A stretch of 64,000 nucleotides of DNA, from the NCBI RefSeq assembly GCF_963675165.1, contig NC_087385.1:3162501-3226500 (forward strand), read 5' to 3'. The notes under the pieces are model-generated. The model was not told where the DNA came from and did not search any database. It saw only the letters and a program-made list of their open reading frames with translations. Shown in pieces: positions 39,670 through 50,735 of this stretch (position 1 is its first letter; each line of letters begins with the position of its first letter). Origin of the DNA: Halichondria panicea. Its lineage: Eukaryota; Porifera; Demospongiae; Suberitida; Halichondriidae. Position numbers and translations under genes: made by a program.

Positions 39670-41584
39670 CGCCGAATACCTGAGCAACCACAGCACATGC
39701 CGAGGAGGCGGACCTAGCGAGACGGATCGGCCTGGGAGCGTGGTGATACATGTACAACGAGTGTTGCAAGCGTGCGCTTGCTAATGCCTCTCGCCATGTT
39801 TTTTCGCTCAAAAGTGTTATAGAAGAGGTAAATGATTTGTAAGGAATTAATGCCTTGAGCATATGCGCAGGATACAATGCACGAGTTTTTTTAACAAGCA
39901 AGCAAAAAACACAATGGCTACTATGAACACTGAACAGCCACACATAATAACACATGATAAAATGTAGCCAGTACGAAATGAGCCAGAGGGTCCCGCCTGT
40001 CACCATGTGTTAGAACCAGACCACCCAGCTGGAAGCGCTTCAAACTATACCGGACGCAACTAGGGGTTTGGTTATAATTATATGGCATCGAAAACCAGTG
40101 CACATGATGTAATGCCTGACTGTATGCCTGACTGTATGCCCACTTTACACTAGCCGCTAGCCGTTAATAAGAGACCAGTTAGCCAGGAAATTTTAACCCT
40201 TTTGCAACGCTGAGTCAGAAAATGGCTAAACATTGCTGCACATTACACAGCTAAGTCTTAGCTTAGGCAAGGGTTCCGGTGTCTACTTGTCCAACCTTAG
40301 CAGACCCAAAGGAATCCGTGCCTGATAGCAGGTAGTGTGTTTCAGTGTTTTGGATGATTGCAGAGAACACGCAGGACATTATTAAGTCTTATTATAACTA
40401 TGAATGTCCTGCCGTACCATACATACAGGCAAGACTACACAGGCAAGACTACGAAGCAAGACTACGAAAGGGAAGGAAGCAAAAAAGACATTCATTGAAA
40501 TTGACATGTTACCATCCAGATTAGGTCCATATTTTTATACAGGACGTCCTGACGATGCACATGCTTTTTTTCAACAGTTTGTGCATGCGCAAGCGAGGTA
40601 TACGGTAGTGTGTTTGTGTGTCTGTGTATCTGTGTGTCTGTCTGACAGCTGCTCAAGGATGAATCAAGTGCAAGTAAGAGTTTCTATAGGCTTCTAGTCA
40701 TGTTTACTTGGATTTTAATTCGTGGATTTGCAAAATAATGCTTCGTTCTCGAGTTATGCCTAGTTTTGCTTACTTGGAATGCCATTGCAGCCTTCTTGTT
40801 TACCGAGTGTTACTACTCTACTTAGTAGTTAGCTCTGCACTAGAACACTAGCTATTGGTAGCTGCAAGAGTGAGGAAGAGAGCTGCAAGTTGATGAGTTG
40901 ATGGCAGCCATTAATTTTAGACTTGAACTTTTGGCATCGATCGTTTTTAACAACAATCATGGTCGATCATTACCCACTCTTTTGAGTCTGCATGGCAGCA
41001 AAATAATTATTGCAAAAATGTTCATCAGTATAAAAGCTATTAGTAGCTTCGTGTTAGTATAGCTTTGGCATCTCTGGCATCTCCACCGAGGCATCAGCAC
41101 CTGTGGTGCTTTCATTATTACATTTTTTATTACATTTTTTATGGAAAGATTCTGGTACAAATCCATACAGTAACCTGCCTCCAATGTGGCGACGTATGTT
41201 CCCAAACAAACCCACAGCTGTGCATTGAGCTACACATACATGTAACTAGACCGTAATAATTATATACAACATACGGACAACATACGGACAACATACGGTC
41301 CCAGAAAAGCCCATATCCAGGAGATTGCTTTTGCTCATGCTCAAGCAGCAGTACCCAACCAAAAATTCTTGTAAGAATTCTGTTCAGATGTGGTCAGATG
41401 GTGTCAGATTGGATCAGTCTCAGATTGGATCAGTCTTCTGTGCAAAATCTGATTACCATCCAACAAAAGTCTGACTAGCCGATATTGTCTACCAAGTTTC
41501 AGGTAAATTCAAACCAGCTATAATGTGAATAATCTGATTGCAATCTGACACAATTAATGATTGTACTTACATATATTATTCATT
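39670..41584. other. Spacer with one possible coding patch
   Basis: No firm gene. About 40475-40605 (plus) reads with codon-like texture (KKTFIEIDMLPSRLGPYFYT then GRPDDAHAFFQQFVHAQAR) and could be an exon remnant, but no family is recognised. The sequence just upstream (40425-40470) is disturbed by overlapping duplications of CAGGCAAGACTAC. ACATACGGACA is repeated about three times at 41270-41300. Confidence 0.45.
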
Positions 41585-43283
41585 TGTGACAGGGCCTAGG
41601 AAAACCCCCCTTAACGCGGCACTAATTAAATTAAGCTATAGGCCAATTTAGTAGAAATGAAAGACATGGGCAAAAAATTTTTTTTTCACAGGTGCTATCT
41701 TCAACCCTTCCTCTACCTACCTTAGTCTCATGAATCAGCCGCCATTCTTTGGAACCACCGTCTGAGCACTCTTGTCATGAAGTCATTTCAAAATGGAATG
41801 TTGATTGCTCACAAAACCAATGGAATGTAATTAAATTCGTGATCTTACGCCCACACATATTTCCTAATTGTTATACCAGAGATACAAATCGCCAAGCGAA
41901 GGCATCTCTCTCTACTTGAGTTTTTGCTGTGGTGCTAAATCTGTGCCCAAGGACCCCTGCTTATGCTTCGTAGCAGCTTCTATGTACGAAGTGTTTACCA
42001 TGCGTAATGCATGCGTAATGATTATCCAAATGCGTTGAGCAAAGTGCAGTTCTTTACTGCCTCCAAGTTCATCACCTGACTGGACTTCTGCAATTTGATT
42101 GGTCAAGACGGAATTCCGTCGATGACAAGAGTGCTCAGACGGTGGTTCCAAAGAACGGCGGCTGATTAATGAGACTATACCTACCTGTAAAAATTTGGGT
42201 CGCTTTAAACAGGTCAAGCGTGGAAACTCACCGAACGTTCATTTTTTATAATGAAATTTACTGTCTACGTGACATTATTGTTAATTATTTTTAACAAATA
42301 AAAGATGACAACTTGTACAGGACTATTTCATCAGCCCAGTACTTACAATCATCAAGAGGAGCCAGGTATATTATAGCTCCACTTCTTAACAAACATAATT
42401 TAGCAACAGAAATAGATTAGAAAGAGCAGCTATCTAGCTAGCTAGCATGGCGTAGATCCACTCTTGTTTCTTTAGATGTACGTATCCCGTGCCACTTGTC
42501 CTCATAAACACTCCATAACAACCTACAGATAAGTAGTAAGTTAATGTCACTTACATTCTAGCCAATAGACTAGCGTTTCTCAGGCCTCTGACGGGAACCA
42601 TCAATATAAATGTTATACGACAATTCCAGGCCCTTGATCACCCATCCCATCAGGCCTGTTACTACTAAGCACAATGGCAGTGATACCAGTACTAAATTAA
42701 AGGAGCAAAGCTTCTTATAAGGCTACTAATAAGTTGGATCAAGCCTTAGATCGATACGGACGAATACTAAGTGAAAGACTACCTATAATAGATCACTTAG
42801 GCTTCCTTTAAGCTGTATGAAGGACAGAGACACTTTCTGTAGGCTCCATACTCTTTACACAGATAATAACTTATAACAAGACATGAGAGCTTACCATTCG
42901 AGCGATGGGTCTCTTTATTTCTTCGAAGATCCTGCCAAGCAATCCAGCTCTACATAGCTATACTAGCTAGCTAGAGAGTCCTAGAACGCCTAGCCTTCAT
43001 CTAACTCACTTGTCTTCTCCAGAACATCTTTACGAAGCTTTACGAAGCTTTATGAGTATACGGAAGTGCAATAATTGAACTTCAATTATTCATGACGTTT
43101 GAGCGTCATTTACTCAAGAGGGCGTTGCAATACCTTCGTAGTGTTCCCTCGAACATATCTCCGGATAGAAAATAGCTAGGAGGTCGATCATTTTGAAGCT
43201 TAGAGAACGCTTTATCCGATTCAACAATAAAAATAAACTTGGGTATACCCGTGTTAAGGGGTGTTTTCCTAGGCCCTGTCACA
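41585..43283. mobile_element. 1.7-kb DNA transposon-like element (TGTGACAGGGCC ends)
   Basis: Left end TGTGACAGGGCCTAGGAAAA at 41585 and its reverse complement ending at 43283 form inverted repeats of about 35 bp with few mismatches (inner part CCCCTTAACGC on the left, CCCCTTAACAC on the right). A diverged single end of the same type occurs at about 55831-55873. No transposase is visible inside, so this is probably non-autonomous. It encloses the foldback unit at 41714-42186. Target duplication is not clear (left flank TATTCATT, right flank TTTATTGT). Confidence 0.5.
41714..42186. repeat. Foldback (stem-loop) element
   Basis: About 68-bp arms in inverted orientation: 41714-41782 (CAGCCGCCATTCTTTGGAAC then CACCGTCTGAGCACTCTTGT) pairs with 42120-42186 with only a few mismatches, separated by a loop of about 340 bp. 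An open minus-strand frame at 41912-42217 includes one arm and is not taken as a gene. Confidence 0.75.
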
Positions 43284-43290
43284 TTTATTG

Positions 43291-43550
43291 TAGTTTTTCC
43301 ATGAACAAACTGATACACTTTTTTCGTAAATATGGAGCTGCTGCCTTCGTATCTAATAAATTGCACTGGATCGTCCTCCTTGCTCACCCATCTCACCCAT
43401 CTTTGCCATTCCGAGTCGGGGTTTCTTGCCTTTCATAGTTGTGATGAAATCGATGGTGTCACTGTCTTCACATTTGCTTGTCGTCATGGCAGCGTTAACA
43501 GCAAATACCAGCTGGTCGAGAGAATGGCACTTTCCATGAATGATGGCCAT
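43291..43550 (-). pseudogene. Degraded coding stretch of unknown family
   Basis: On the minus strand, frame 1 reads MAIIHGKCHSLDQLVFAVNA then AMTTSKCEDSDTIDFITTMK. A frameshift near 43420 gives NPDSEWQRWVRWVSKEDDPV then QFIRYEGSSSIFTKKVYQFV and HGKTTI. It stops matching exactly at the right end of the element that terminates at 43283. The reading therefore looks like a gene or element ORF truncated by that insertion. CCCATCTCA is duplicated at the frameshift region. No domain was recognised. Confidence 0.3.
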
Positions 43551-43564
43551 TTATGCAGGCCCCC

Positions 43565-43996
43565 AGTGGACCAGGAGAGGGCTCACTGTGTGACTCTGGC
43601 AAGTAGTATAGTATAGCTAGAATATCAGTAGTGAGTATAGTATAGCTAAAATAGAATTAGCAGTAATGAACAGTCTTTATGTGAGCTTGTAAATTTCATA
43701 GATCGTTCACCGATATAGTACTTCAAATTGATATATCTTAGCACTGTTACATTCATATGATGAGCTTAGTCAAGCCTTTATACTATATGATAGGCTGATC
43801 CATAAAAAAAAATTTTGGGATTTTATCTCACCGCTGGCCGAGCATTTAAAATGATAAAAACGGGTGAGCGTAATAACCGTGGCATTCCTTGTTGTATGGG
43901 CATTCTATGGTTGCTAGGCATTTTATTGCCCGATAGACAGATATTTCACTTCACTGTTATTAAGAATCCGACGGTTAAAGGGTTAATTAGTTGCGG
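43565..43996 (+). repeat. Inverted repeat T, left copy
   Basis: Reverse complement of 54205-54545. Shared blocks: CCAGGAGAGGGCTC, GAATTAGCAGTAATGAACAG, CTTAGCACTGTTACATTCAT, GGATTTTATCTCACCGCTGG, TGCTAGGCATTTTATTGCCC and TTAAGAATCCGACGGTTA. The two copies bracket about 10.2 kb that holds most of the transposon fossils in this part of the window. It ends with AAAGGGTTAA, like repeat R. Confidence 0.8.
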
Positions 43997-44003
43997 TTAA
44001 ATT

Positions 44004-44640
44004 TCACTTCCTGTCAGCATCGGAGGCTATAAGAAAGTTGAAGACGCCGTCTTGAGAATTCATCAATGACGCAGATCTTAGTGTAGTTTTAACTCTCTTG
44101 AGCCCACTAAAAGACCTCTCAGTAACTGTGACTAGAGCTTTGATGTTGGGGTAGCATTGGAGTAGAGGGTAGTGCATGTTTTTATTTCCATTTATAATGT
44201 ACCAAGTGTGGATCTCAGCACTGAGGGATGACACGTCAGGTCTCCCACTTTTATCGATGCCCTCTCCACAGTTGAAAGGTCCTCTGTTACCAACACTGAT
44301 GGCACTAAGTATTGATTGACCTTGTAAAGCTGTTTTTTGGTGTGATGTAAAGCGCCTGTCGAGCTCAGCAAGAAGATGGTCCACAATAGGAATTGTGATT
44401 GTTCTTTTGTAGTACTCATACTCAGAAGGACTTTGACGACTACAAATCCTCGGCCGCTACACATAGCTGAAATTGTTTCAAACCACTTACTATGGTAGGA
44501 GTCAACGTTCTCCTTGAGCGATGATGTCAAGGTCTTGATCTCAGACACAGCCTGAACAATGTCCTCCTGAAGGCTAACAGTGAGGCCCCTGAGGTACTTG
44601 TGGGTGAACTCTGTATTGGTGATAGAGAGTAGTTGCATCT
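44004..44640 (-). pseudogene. hAT transposase, C-terminal part, frameshifted
   Basis: Minus strand. First frame (from about 44640) contains KYLRGLTVSLQEDIVQAVSE and ENVDSYHSKWFETI, the region before the catalytic domain end in ZMYM/p52-repressor-like hAT proteins. A single shift near 44460 enters RPRICSRQSPSEYEYYKRTI, then PIVDHLLAELDRRFTSHQKT. The hAT C-terminal dimerisation region follows: YPNIKALVTVTERSFSGLKR then VKTTLRSASLMNSQDG and LIASDADRK before a stop at 44004-44006. Upstream catalytic parts are missing. CTGGAGAGTCTGGAGA at about 44651-44666 is a local duplication. It cannot encode an active transposase. Confidence 0.85.
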
Positions 44641-44944
44641 GTGATTGAGTCTGGAGAGTCTGGAGACCACATGCGAGAACCCTCGGCTGGAATGCTCTCA
44701 AAGCAAGCGACAATCAAGCGACAATGGAGGAGTACAGTTTATTGATCCTGTCAAGAGTCTCTCAATCCATCTAGTCCTACAGAGATTAGGCGCCTTATTA
44801 AAATGGTATGCACACAGACTATAATACCCAACACACAAAACACAGATCGATCCCGAAAATTGTTAACACATTCGTATACACACACCCACAGATCTCCTAC
44901 AAGACTCGACCACGCACGCACACACATGCAAGTTGCCAGAAAGG
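44641..44944. other. Spacer before minisatellite
   Basis: Only the upstream remnant of the hAT frame and unassigned sequence with CA tracts. No other gene was seen. Confidence 0.5.
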
Positions 44945-45273
44945 ATCACACACACAGATCCCTCCTACAAGACTCGACAAGCAAATCGCCAGAAAGGATC
45001 ACACACACACACACACAGATTCCTCTTACAAGACTCGACAAGCAAATCGCCAGAAAGAATCACACATGTACACACACACAGATCCCTCTTACAAGAGAAA
45101 AGATCACACACACACACACAGATCCCTCTTACAAGACTCGACAAGCAAATCGCCAGAAAGGATCACACACACACACACACAGATCCCTCTTACAAGACTC
45201 GACAAGCAAATCGCCAGAATGGATCACACACACACACACAGATCCCTCTTACAAGGCAAATCGCCAGAAAGAA

Positions 45274-45308
<35 letters not shown>

Positions 45309-45835
45309 TCCCTCTTACAAGACTCGCCAAGCAAATCGCCAGAAAGGATCACACACACAGATCCCTCTTAAAGACTTGACAAGCAAATCGCCAGAAAGAA
45401 TCACACACACACACACAGATCCCAGACTCGACAAGCAAATTGCCAGAAAGGATCACACACACACGCAAATCGCCAGAAAGGATCACACACTACACACACA
45501 GATCCCTCTTACAAGACTCGACAAGCAAATCGCCAGAAAGAATCACACACACACACACACACAGATCCCTCTTACACACAGATCCCTCTTACAAGACTCA
45601 CCAAGCAAATTGCCAGAAAGGATCACACACACACACAGATCCCTCTTACAAGACTCGACTCGACAAGCAAATCGCCAGAAAGAATCACACACACACACAC
45701 AGATCCCAGACTCGACAAGCAAATCGCCAGAAAGGATCACACACACACACGCACGCACGCACGCACATACGCACATACACACAACACACACACACACAGT
45801 TACAAGACTCGACAAGCAAATCGCCGGAAAGAATC
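44945..45835 (+). repeat. Minisatellite of about 60-bp units
   Basis: About 14 tandem units. Consensus parts in order are CAGATCCCTCTTACAAGACT, CGACAAGCAAATCGCCAGAA and AGGATCACACAC followed by a variable (CA)n. Unit lengths vary from about 38 to 85 bp, mainly through CA-tract length and partial units. Open frames across it reflect the repeat. Last unit ends at about 45835 (CGCCGGAAAGAATCC). It sits just beyond the hAT remnant. Confidence 0.93.
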
Positions 45836-46869
45836 CTGGCATTATACACGCTAAATAAGCTTATAGCTAGAGATAAACTAGCTAAACAATCAAATTACCC
45901 TTGCAGAGAAGTTTTCAGGAACATGTTTAATAGCAGCAACTGTCACGACGTACACGGAGTAGGAGTCTTAGGTGGTGTTACTGGCCATGAACAGGTGTAA
46001 GATGACTAAATATATTATCCATGATCATACATAACAATCAGGCGTATTAAGAGTGCATGACAACATAATTTTATAACATAAAATAATAGCTATTTTGTAA
46101 ACTGCACTAGGGGTAGATATCTATATCTAGCAATGCAATACTCCAGATCTTGGATAAACATGTCAGCAAAGAATGCTAGCTTACCAGAAGTAGGGCTTCT
46201 TCTTTTGAGTAGCCCATACTTGCATAGCAGTCGACTGGTTCCATTCTCTAGCTCTAGCTTAGTAAATAATCATGGCGCGCGTGTCACCACATGGCCTTTG
46301 ATAAACCACACCTAAAGTTTATTTGAAAGTCTCAGTAATTGGCTTGACCTGGACCACACCTATCGGGAGGAAGTGTCCTGGAAACTTACGTAAATGACGT
46401 GAGGCTGGGTACAACTTACGTGCACTTCAAGTGGCTGCGTTTACTGGTGGTACACGCACTGTGTAAATTCGCACTTGTAGACTATTGTAAACTGATCTGT
46501 AAATGATTAGTTTACAGAATTGTACCTAGGAAATAAAGTCCGGCCAGAATTCGGTCCGGGGGACTAATTACGCGCGCAGAAACGGTCCGTGCCGGACATC
46601 GCATTTCCTCCGCGTATATTGTCGTATATTGTCTGGGGGGATACTCCGTAGTAGCATAATGCAAGTGAAGGGGCCAGAGGAGAATTCATGATGTACTCAT
46701 GGTGGCAGAGAGAGGTAGTGGATCAGAGATGAGGGTACAAAGAAGAGGATCATAACTGCTTGTCATTCAGACAAGCCTAGCTGGGCATTTAAAACCAGGG
46801 AGAAGATAAGCTCATTAATTAACACTCAGTTGTATGAAAAAGGTCATAATGAAATGCATGCATGTTATA
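45836..46869. other. Spacer, no gene seen
   Basis: No gene was recognised. GTATATTGTC is duplicated at about 46613-46633. GTCCGGCCAGAATTCGGTCC (46540-46559) is a partly self-complementary patch echoed by GTCCGGCCGGACAC near 47422. Confidence 0.5.
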
Positions 46870-47175
46870 CAGGTATACTGGAATGAAATGATCAATGATG
46901 TCAAGACAACTATGTCAAGACTTGTGATAGCTGCCAACGAGCCAATCTCACTCTTTGCCTGTCAGCAGTGTCTGGCACAGGATTGTTAATGATTTGATTT
47001 AGCCCACTAGATCTAAAAGAGACACCCCGTGGGAATAAGTACATAAGTACATCATTACATTACCAATGGGCAGAAACTCTTCCACTCAAGACCAAAGAAG
47101 CAGGGAGTGTAGATGATAGAATGTGCAAAATGCGAAGAGTGGTACCACAAGACCTGTATCACAGTTTCTAGAGTG
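46870..47175 (+). pseudogene. Retroelement integrase zinc finger plus PHD finger remnant
   Basis: The first part reads YWNEMINDVK and, after a frame change, TCDSCQRAN, which is the end of the HHCC zinc-binding domain that precedes integrase cores in LTR-type elements (consensus YYWPGMxxDVxxxVxxCxxCQRxN). The frame is broken by a 14-bp insertion in which TGTCAAGAC is duplicated (about 46909-46932). The integrase core that should follow is not recognisable. At 47061-47175 the frame FHSRPKKQGV, a TAG, then MIECAKCEEWYHKTCI matches a PHD finger (CxxC, WYH, C). The TAG replaces what is probably a Trp codon. Whether both parts came from one element is inference from their 200-bp spacing and common strand. 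Confidence 0.6.
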
Positions 47176-48124
47176 ATGTGTTGTGTTGTCTTCCCCCTGA
47201 CTAGACTGATGATAACAAGATTCATGTATTCATGATTAATTTTGTAGCTAGATTTTATTTTGAATATTCAGACTGAGAACTTCTATTGCTGTTTTAATAT
47301 CTTACTGTGACTCTGTCTTTTCACTTCCTTGCTGTAAAATGAAGTTAGCCAATGGGTGGTTTGTACTTCCTATTGATAGACGGACAGTTTCTGCTAAAAA
47401 GTAATCAGTTCAGACCGTTTAGTGTCCGGCCGGACACATTTTTGGCCCAGACTGTATCTGCTGTGACATAGGTCTGCTGTGACATAGGCCCTTGTGAAGC
47501 AGCTCTCTATGTGCATCTTTTGTGTACGTACAAATTTCGATTATTGATTTACTAAATATTTTTGCCGACCACAAATACTATGAAAATTTAACGCATGCGC
47601 AGACAACTAGTACCAGGCCCAGTTGTTCGCCTAACCACGAAAACTCTGCCTGGGATCTAGGCTAACGTATTCTACTGTACATTATGCATTTCAAAATACA
47701 TTTAATAATTCTTAACAGTCCCAAATTCTTCGTTACATAATTAATGAACATATCTAGCACTAGCTGATCGGATGATCCATATTTTGTCACATTGATGCCT
47801 GCATGTATGCAGAGCAACTCCAGTGTAGGACGAACTTGACCCATTCAAAAGTTACTGACTTCCTCTTTCTCTATAGCTCTATCATTTCTTGGATTGTCTT
47901 CCTCTCGTGTAAGTCTTCTTTAATGTTTTTTGAAGCTAAACATAATGTTTCTTGATATTTCTGCTCCTTGCAACACACTTATCCTTGCAACACACTTAAA
48001 AATAACTGAATGGGGGGGCGTCTGTGCCTCGTTTGTAGGCTGTGTACCGCCTTATCCATCATGTCGTTGTGTGGGTGATTACATGTAGTGTATTCTTCGT
48101 CAATGGTTAACCAAAACCAAAACC
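47176..48124. other. Spacer, no gene seen
   Basis: No gene. About 47611-47663 (ACCAGGCCCAGTTGTTCGCC and GCCTGGGATCTAGGCTA) resembles the GGCCTGGTAT-type element ends seen at 7264-8041 and 39300. CTGCTGTGACATAGG is duplicated at about 47459-47489 and CTTGCAACACACTTA at about 47968-47998. Confidence 0.5.
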
Positions 48125-48195
48125 AGGACAGTATTATCCAAGTCATAAGTTTATGAAAGGCACTATGACTATAATTATAATGATATTATATATTA
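48125..48195 (-). repeat. Inverted repeat U, left copy
   Basis: Reverse complement of 51527-51596. Shared blocks are AATATCATTATA, AGTCATAGTGCCTTTCATAA, ACTTGGAT and ACTGTCCTGG. The 51.5-kb copy can be read as an exon-like stretch (VPFINLDDDLDLHCPGAVAV) followed by a GTAAGT donor. This copy has lost that frame. Confidence 0.6.
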
Positions 48196-48909
48196 AAAAT
48201 CTGTCAAGTGCTCGTACCTCAATGAAAAACAATCCAGACCGTCATGAAGTCATCATTGGAATGTTCATATTAACTCCTCCACTTTAAGGAATGTAAAGCT
48301 TAACTGCATGTCGTACCTCCTCTGCCCGGTGTAGTGTGAAGTAGTGTGAAGTAGTCACCACCTGAACCACACTGACTGAGTAGCACTAGCTAATTACTTA
48401 GTATTATATCCTACGTGCATGCATTTCAGCATTTCAGCATTTCAACAAGGACGAAATAGCCAGTGAGTGTAAATTATCTCAGTATCTCAGACGAGAATGA
48501 GACAAACCACTCGAGTCGAAAGCCGATTGTTCATCATCACCATCAAAGTCCATACACACTGACACACCGGCACGAAATCACAAAGGGAAGTTTTTGGCCA
48601 AGTCAGGGGCATACTGTGACTCTGGATTCTGTGGTAGAAGTTGGTTTCAACGTACTGTGCCGCATGTCAAATCATCATTCCCCAAGTAATTATTACCGGA
48701 TTCAATTACGATTGCAGGTGGATTAAAAAGACAGCCCACATAGATTTCCTCAAAGGAAGAAAAAAATGAAATGAAATCCCGAGCTGAACACGAGGCTACG
48801 AGTAAATTAAATTTGAAACTTTTGTCATCATCGGCTCTCTTCGCACTTATCAAGTTGCCTTCTGAATACGTGATTACACTAAGGTCGATTTAATGTTAAA
48901 GAAGGAAAC
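48196..48909. other. Spacer before the P-element-like remnant
   Basis: No firm gene. GCATTTCA is repeated three times at about 48420-48441 and GTAGTGTGAA at about 48336-48356. A minus-strand open frame at 48647-48853 has no recognisable domain. Confidence 0.5.
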
Positions 48910-49440
48910 CACGAACTCGTACGTCTGTATTTTATTTGATGAGATGAAAGTGAGAGAAAGTTTGGTGTGTACGATAAGTACACTGCTCAAGTGGTAGGAT
49001 TCACCAAGGTTTGAACAGAGGTACATCCAATGACATTCCTGGTGTCATGGTCAGAGGTGTGTTCAATTCCCATATGCTACAACTGACACTACTGGTGCAA
49101 AGTTAGTAATATGGGAAGCAATGTAACGCTTTGCACTGACTGCAAGTCCCAACTGCATCTACCAACGAAATATGCTACAAGACCCTGAATCCATACATGA
49201 ATGAAGATCGATACATCTACTTTTTCCCTCACCTTATGAAAACGACAAGGAATTGCTGGTCCCACTCACAATAACACCGGAATTAGTACATTATTACATG
49301 TGAATGCCAATGCAGATCAACGGCAAGCACATCAGTTGTTGTATGATGCAAAGATGTCACTTGCTGAAAGACTTTACCTGCTGTCGAAAGATCACGTCCA
49401 CCTCTCCAGGATGCGAGTTAGCAGAGGCTGGACCAAATAA
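48910..49440 (+). pseudogene. P-element-like (THAP9-type) transposase remnant
   Basis: Pieces in three frames follow the order of P-element-type transposases: CILFDEMKVRESLV (first Asp region, FDE), VYDKYTAQVVGFTK (YDKxTGxxxGF), GVMVRGVF, then a badly broken part where LTASPNC is left of the usual DGASPNR. TLNPYMNEDRYIYFFPHLMK and TTRNCWSHS follow, matching the highly conserved PHLMKTTRNCW block. The end has INGKHIS, ERLYLLSKDHVHLSRMRVS and a stop at 49438-49440. At least four frameshifts and in-frame stops are present. No N-terminal THAP zinc finger was seen. Assignment is by motif order. Confidence 0.8.
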
Positions 49441-50504
49441 CCGTATTGGTTTGTGACATGTGCCTGATCTACTAATGTGCCTGATCTACTACTAGCGTTA
49501 CAGAACGTCCCAACCTCGCCTCTACTGCAGCATTACCCCAGCATTACCCCAGCCACTGGCTTTTGTTACCTGCAAATTTTTTAACGCCCCAGACTGCAAT
49601 CTGGTTCGAGGTGGTGTTTGATGGAACTTGCGATTGCATGCCACCAATGTACTTTACAGTATCACAGTATCACATGGGGAGATCGGGATAGTGCGTCTAG
49701 AGCTGTGTTATCAGTCCAACACTTTGCAGGGATGTCTCTTCAGCAAAAACCATGTACCAAAAACCATGTACCACCTTCAAAATAGGGTTGAGACTGCAAT
49801 CCAGGTTTTCATGATGCGATAAAAGAATCTGATGGAGACCGCAGTAAGTCTTCAAGTCGTCGATCTTCAAGTCGTCGAGTCACCGATACCGAGCATCTAA
49901 ACCAATATGGGTTCGAATCAAACACTTTATCCGACCCTTCTTTTAAGTTCAAACGTAGTATATTCGAAAAACCCATGTACTTATCAAGAAAGTAAATACA
50001 ACAATGGTTTAACTGTTATCACAACACGATAATTGATAATTAACTGTTAACAGTAACTATCTTCCTTGTACATAAAACTCCTGAAAATTCGTCAGTACTT
50101 AGCCTTAGAAGAATTTCCGTCTCTGCCAGTTTCCTGAAGGTGGAATGCCCCAGTGTACGAATGGACAAGTTAATCGAACTTGTTAAGGCCTATAGCCTGC
50201 AACATTTGGACAGTTAGGTGGCTCAGTGATCTCACCTTTTTTAGGCCTAACGGTGGCAATCAGTGAATCACAATAAATTATGAGTTCTGTGGCATGAGTC
50301 TGTGGTAGGACACCTTGGCTAATCGGATCTGTCCTTGGCTGTTCACTACAAGGTACTTTCTTTGCCACACTGAAACAAATAAATAACAGGTACACTCTAA
50401 AAACAGGCTAGGCAGTTTATACATAATGCTCTAAAGTGATCCCTTGCTCTGTGGTTGACTGTTCAAAGAAATCAGTGTTTCCAAGTTATGCACCTTTCTT
50501 TGCT
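49441..50504. other. Spacer, no gene seen
   Basis: May contain unrecognisable remains of the same transposase near its start. Local duplications: GCATTACCCCA (49531-49552), AAAACCATGTACC (49746-49770) and TCTTCAAGTCGTCGA (about 49849-49878). GGGTTCGAATC at about 49909 resembles a tRNA B box, but no cloverleaf can be formed. Confidence 0.5.
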
Positions 50505-50735
50505 AGAGGTGAATGCTGAAAAAGAGAAAATAATTAAATATCAAATGCTGTACACTACACTCTAGTACCTAACTAAGCTACTCTTCCAGTATATTAGGCT
50601 ATTTAGCTCAAAAGATGAGCTTACTTGTGAAATGATCCTTCGCTGGGTGGTATACTGCAACTTAGAGATCCTGGCAGAGTAGCAACAGCTACGCATTTTT
50701 AGATTTTGGTTCCGCGGTGGGTGGTACTACGTAAC
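50505..50735 (-). repeat. Inverted repeat V, left copy
   Basis: Reverse complement of 59395-59640: TTTCTTTGCTAGAGGTGAAT, CTACTCTTCCAGTATA, AGATCCTGGCAGAGTAGC and AGATTTTGGTTCCGCGGTGG. The copies bracket about 8.7 kb including the Tc1/IS630-type transposase and the neighbouring gene. Confidence 0.7.

Noticed and set aside
41912-42217. 101-codon minus-strand open frame.
   Set aside because: It includes one arm of the foldback at 41714-42186 and shows no domain or splice support.
43106-43290. Continuation of the open minus-strand frame (TGPRKTPLNTG) through 43283.
   Set aside because: This part is the terminal inverted repeat of the 41585-43283 element, so the apparent continuation is coincidental.
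44945-45835. Regular repeats separated by variable tracts, superficially CRISPR-like.
   Set aside because: Spacers are only CA runs of varying length, units are about 60 bp, and the context is eukaryotic. It is a minisatellite.
49900-49930. GGGTTCGAATC resembling a tRNA T-arm (B box).
   Set aside because: No matching A box, anticodon arm or acceptor stem could be found around it.
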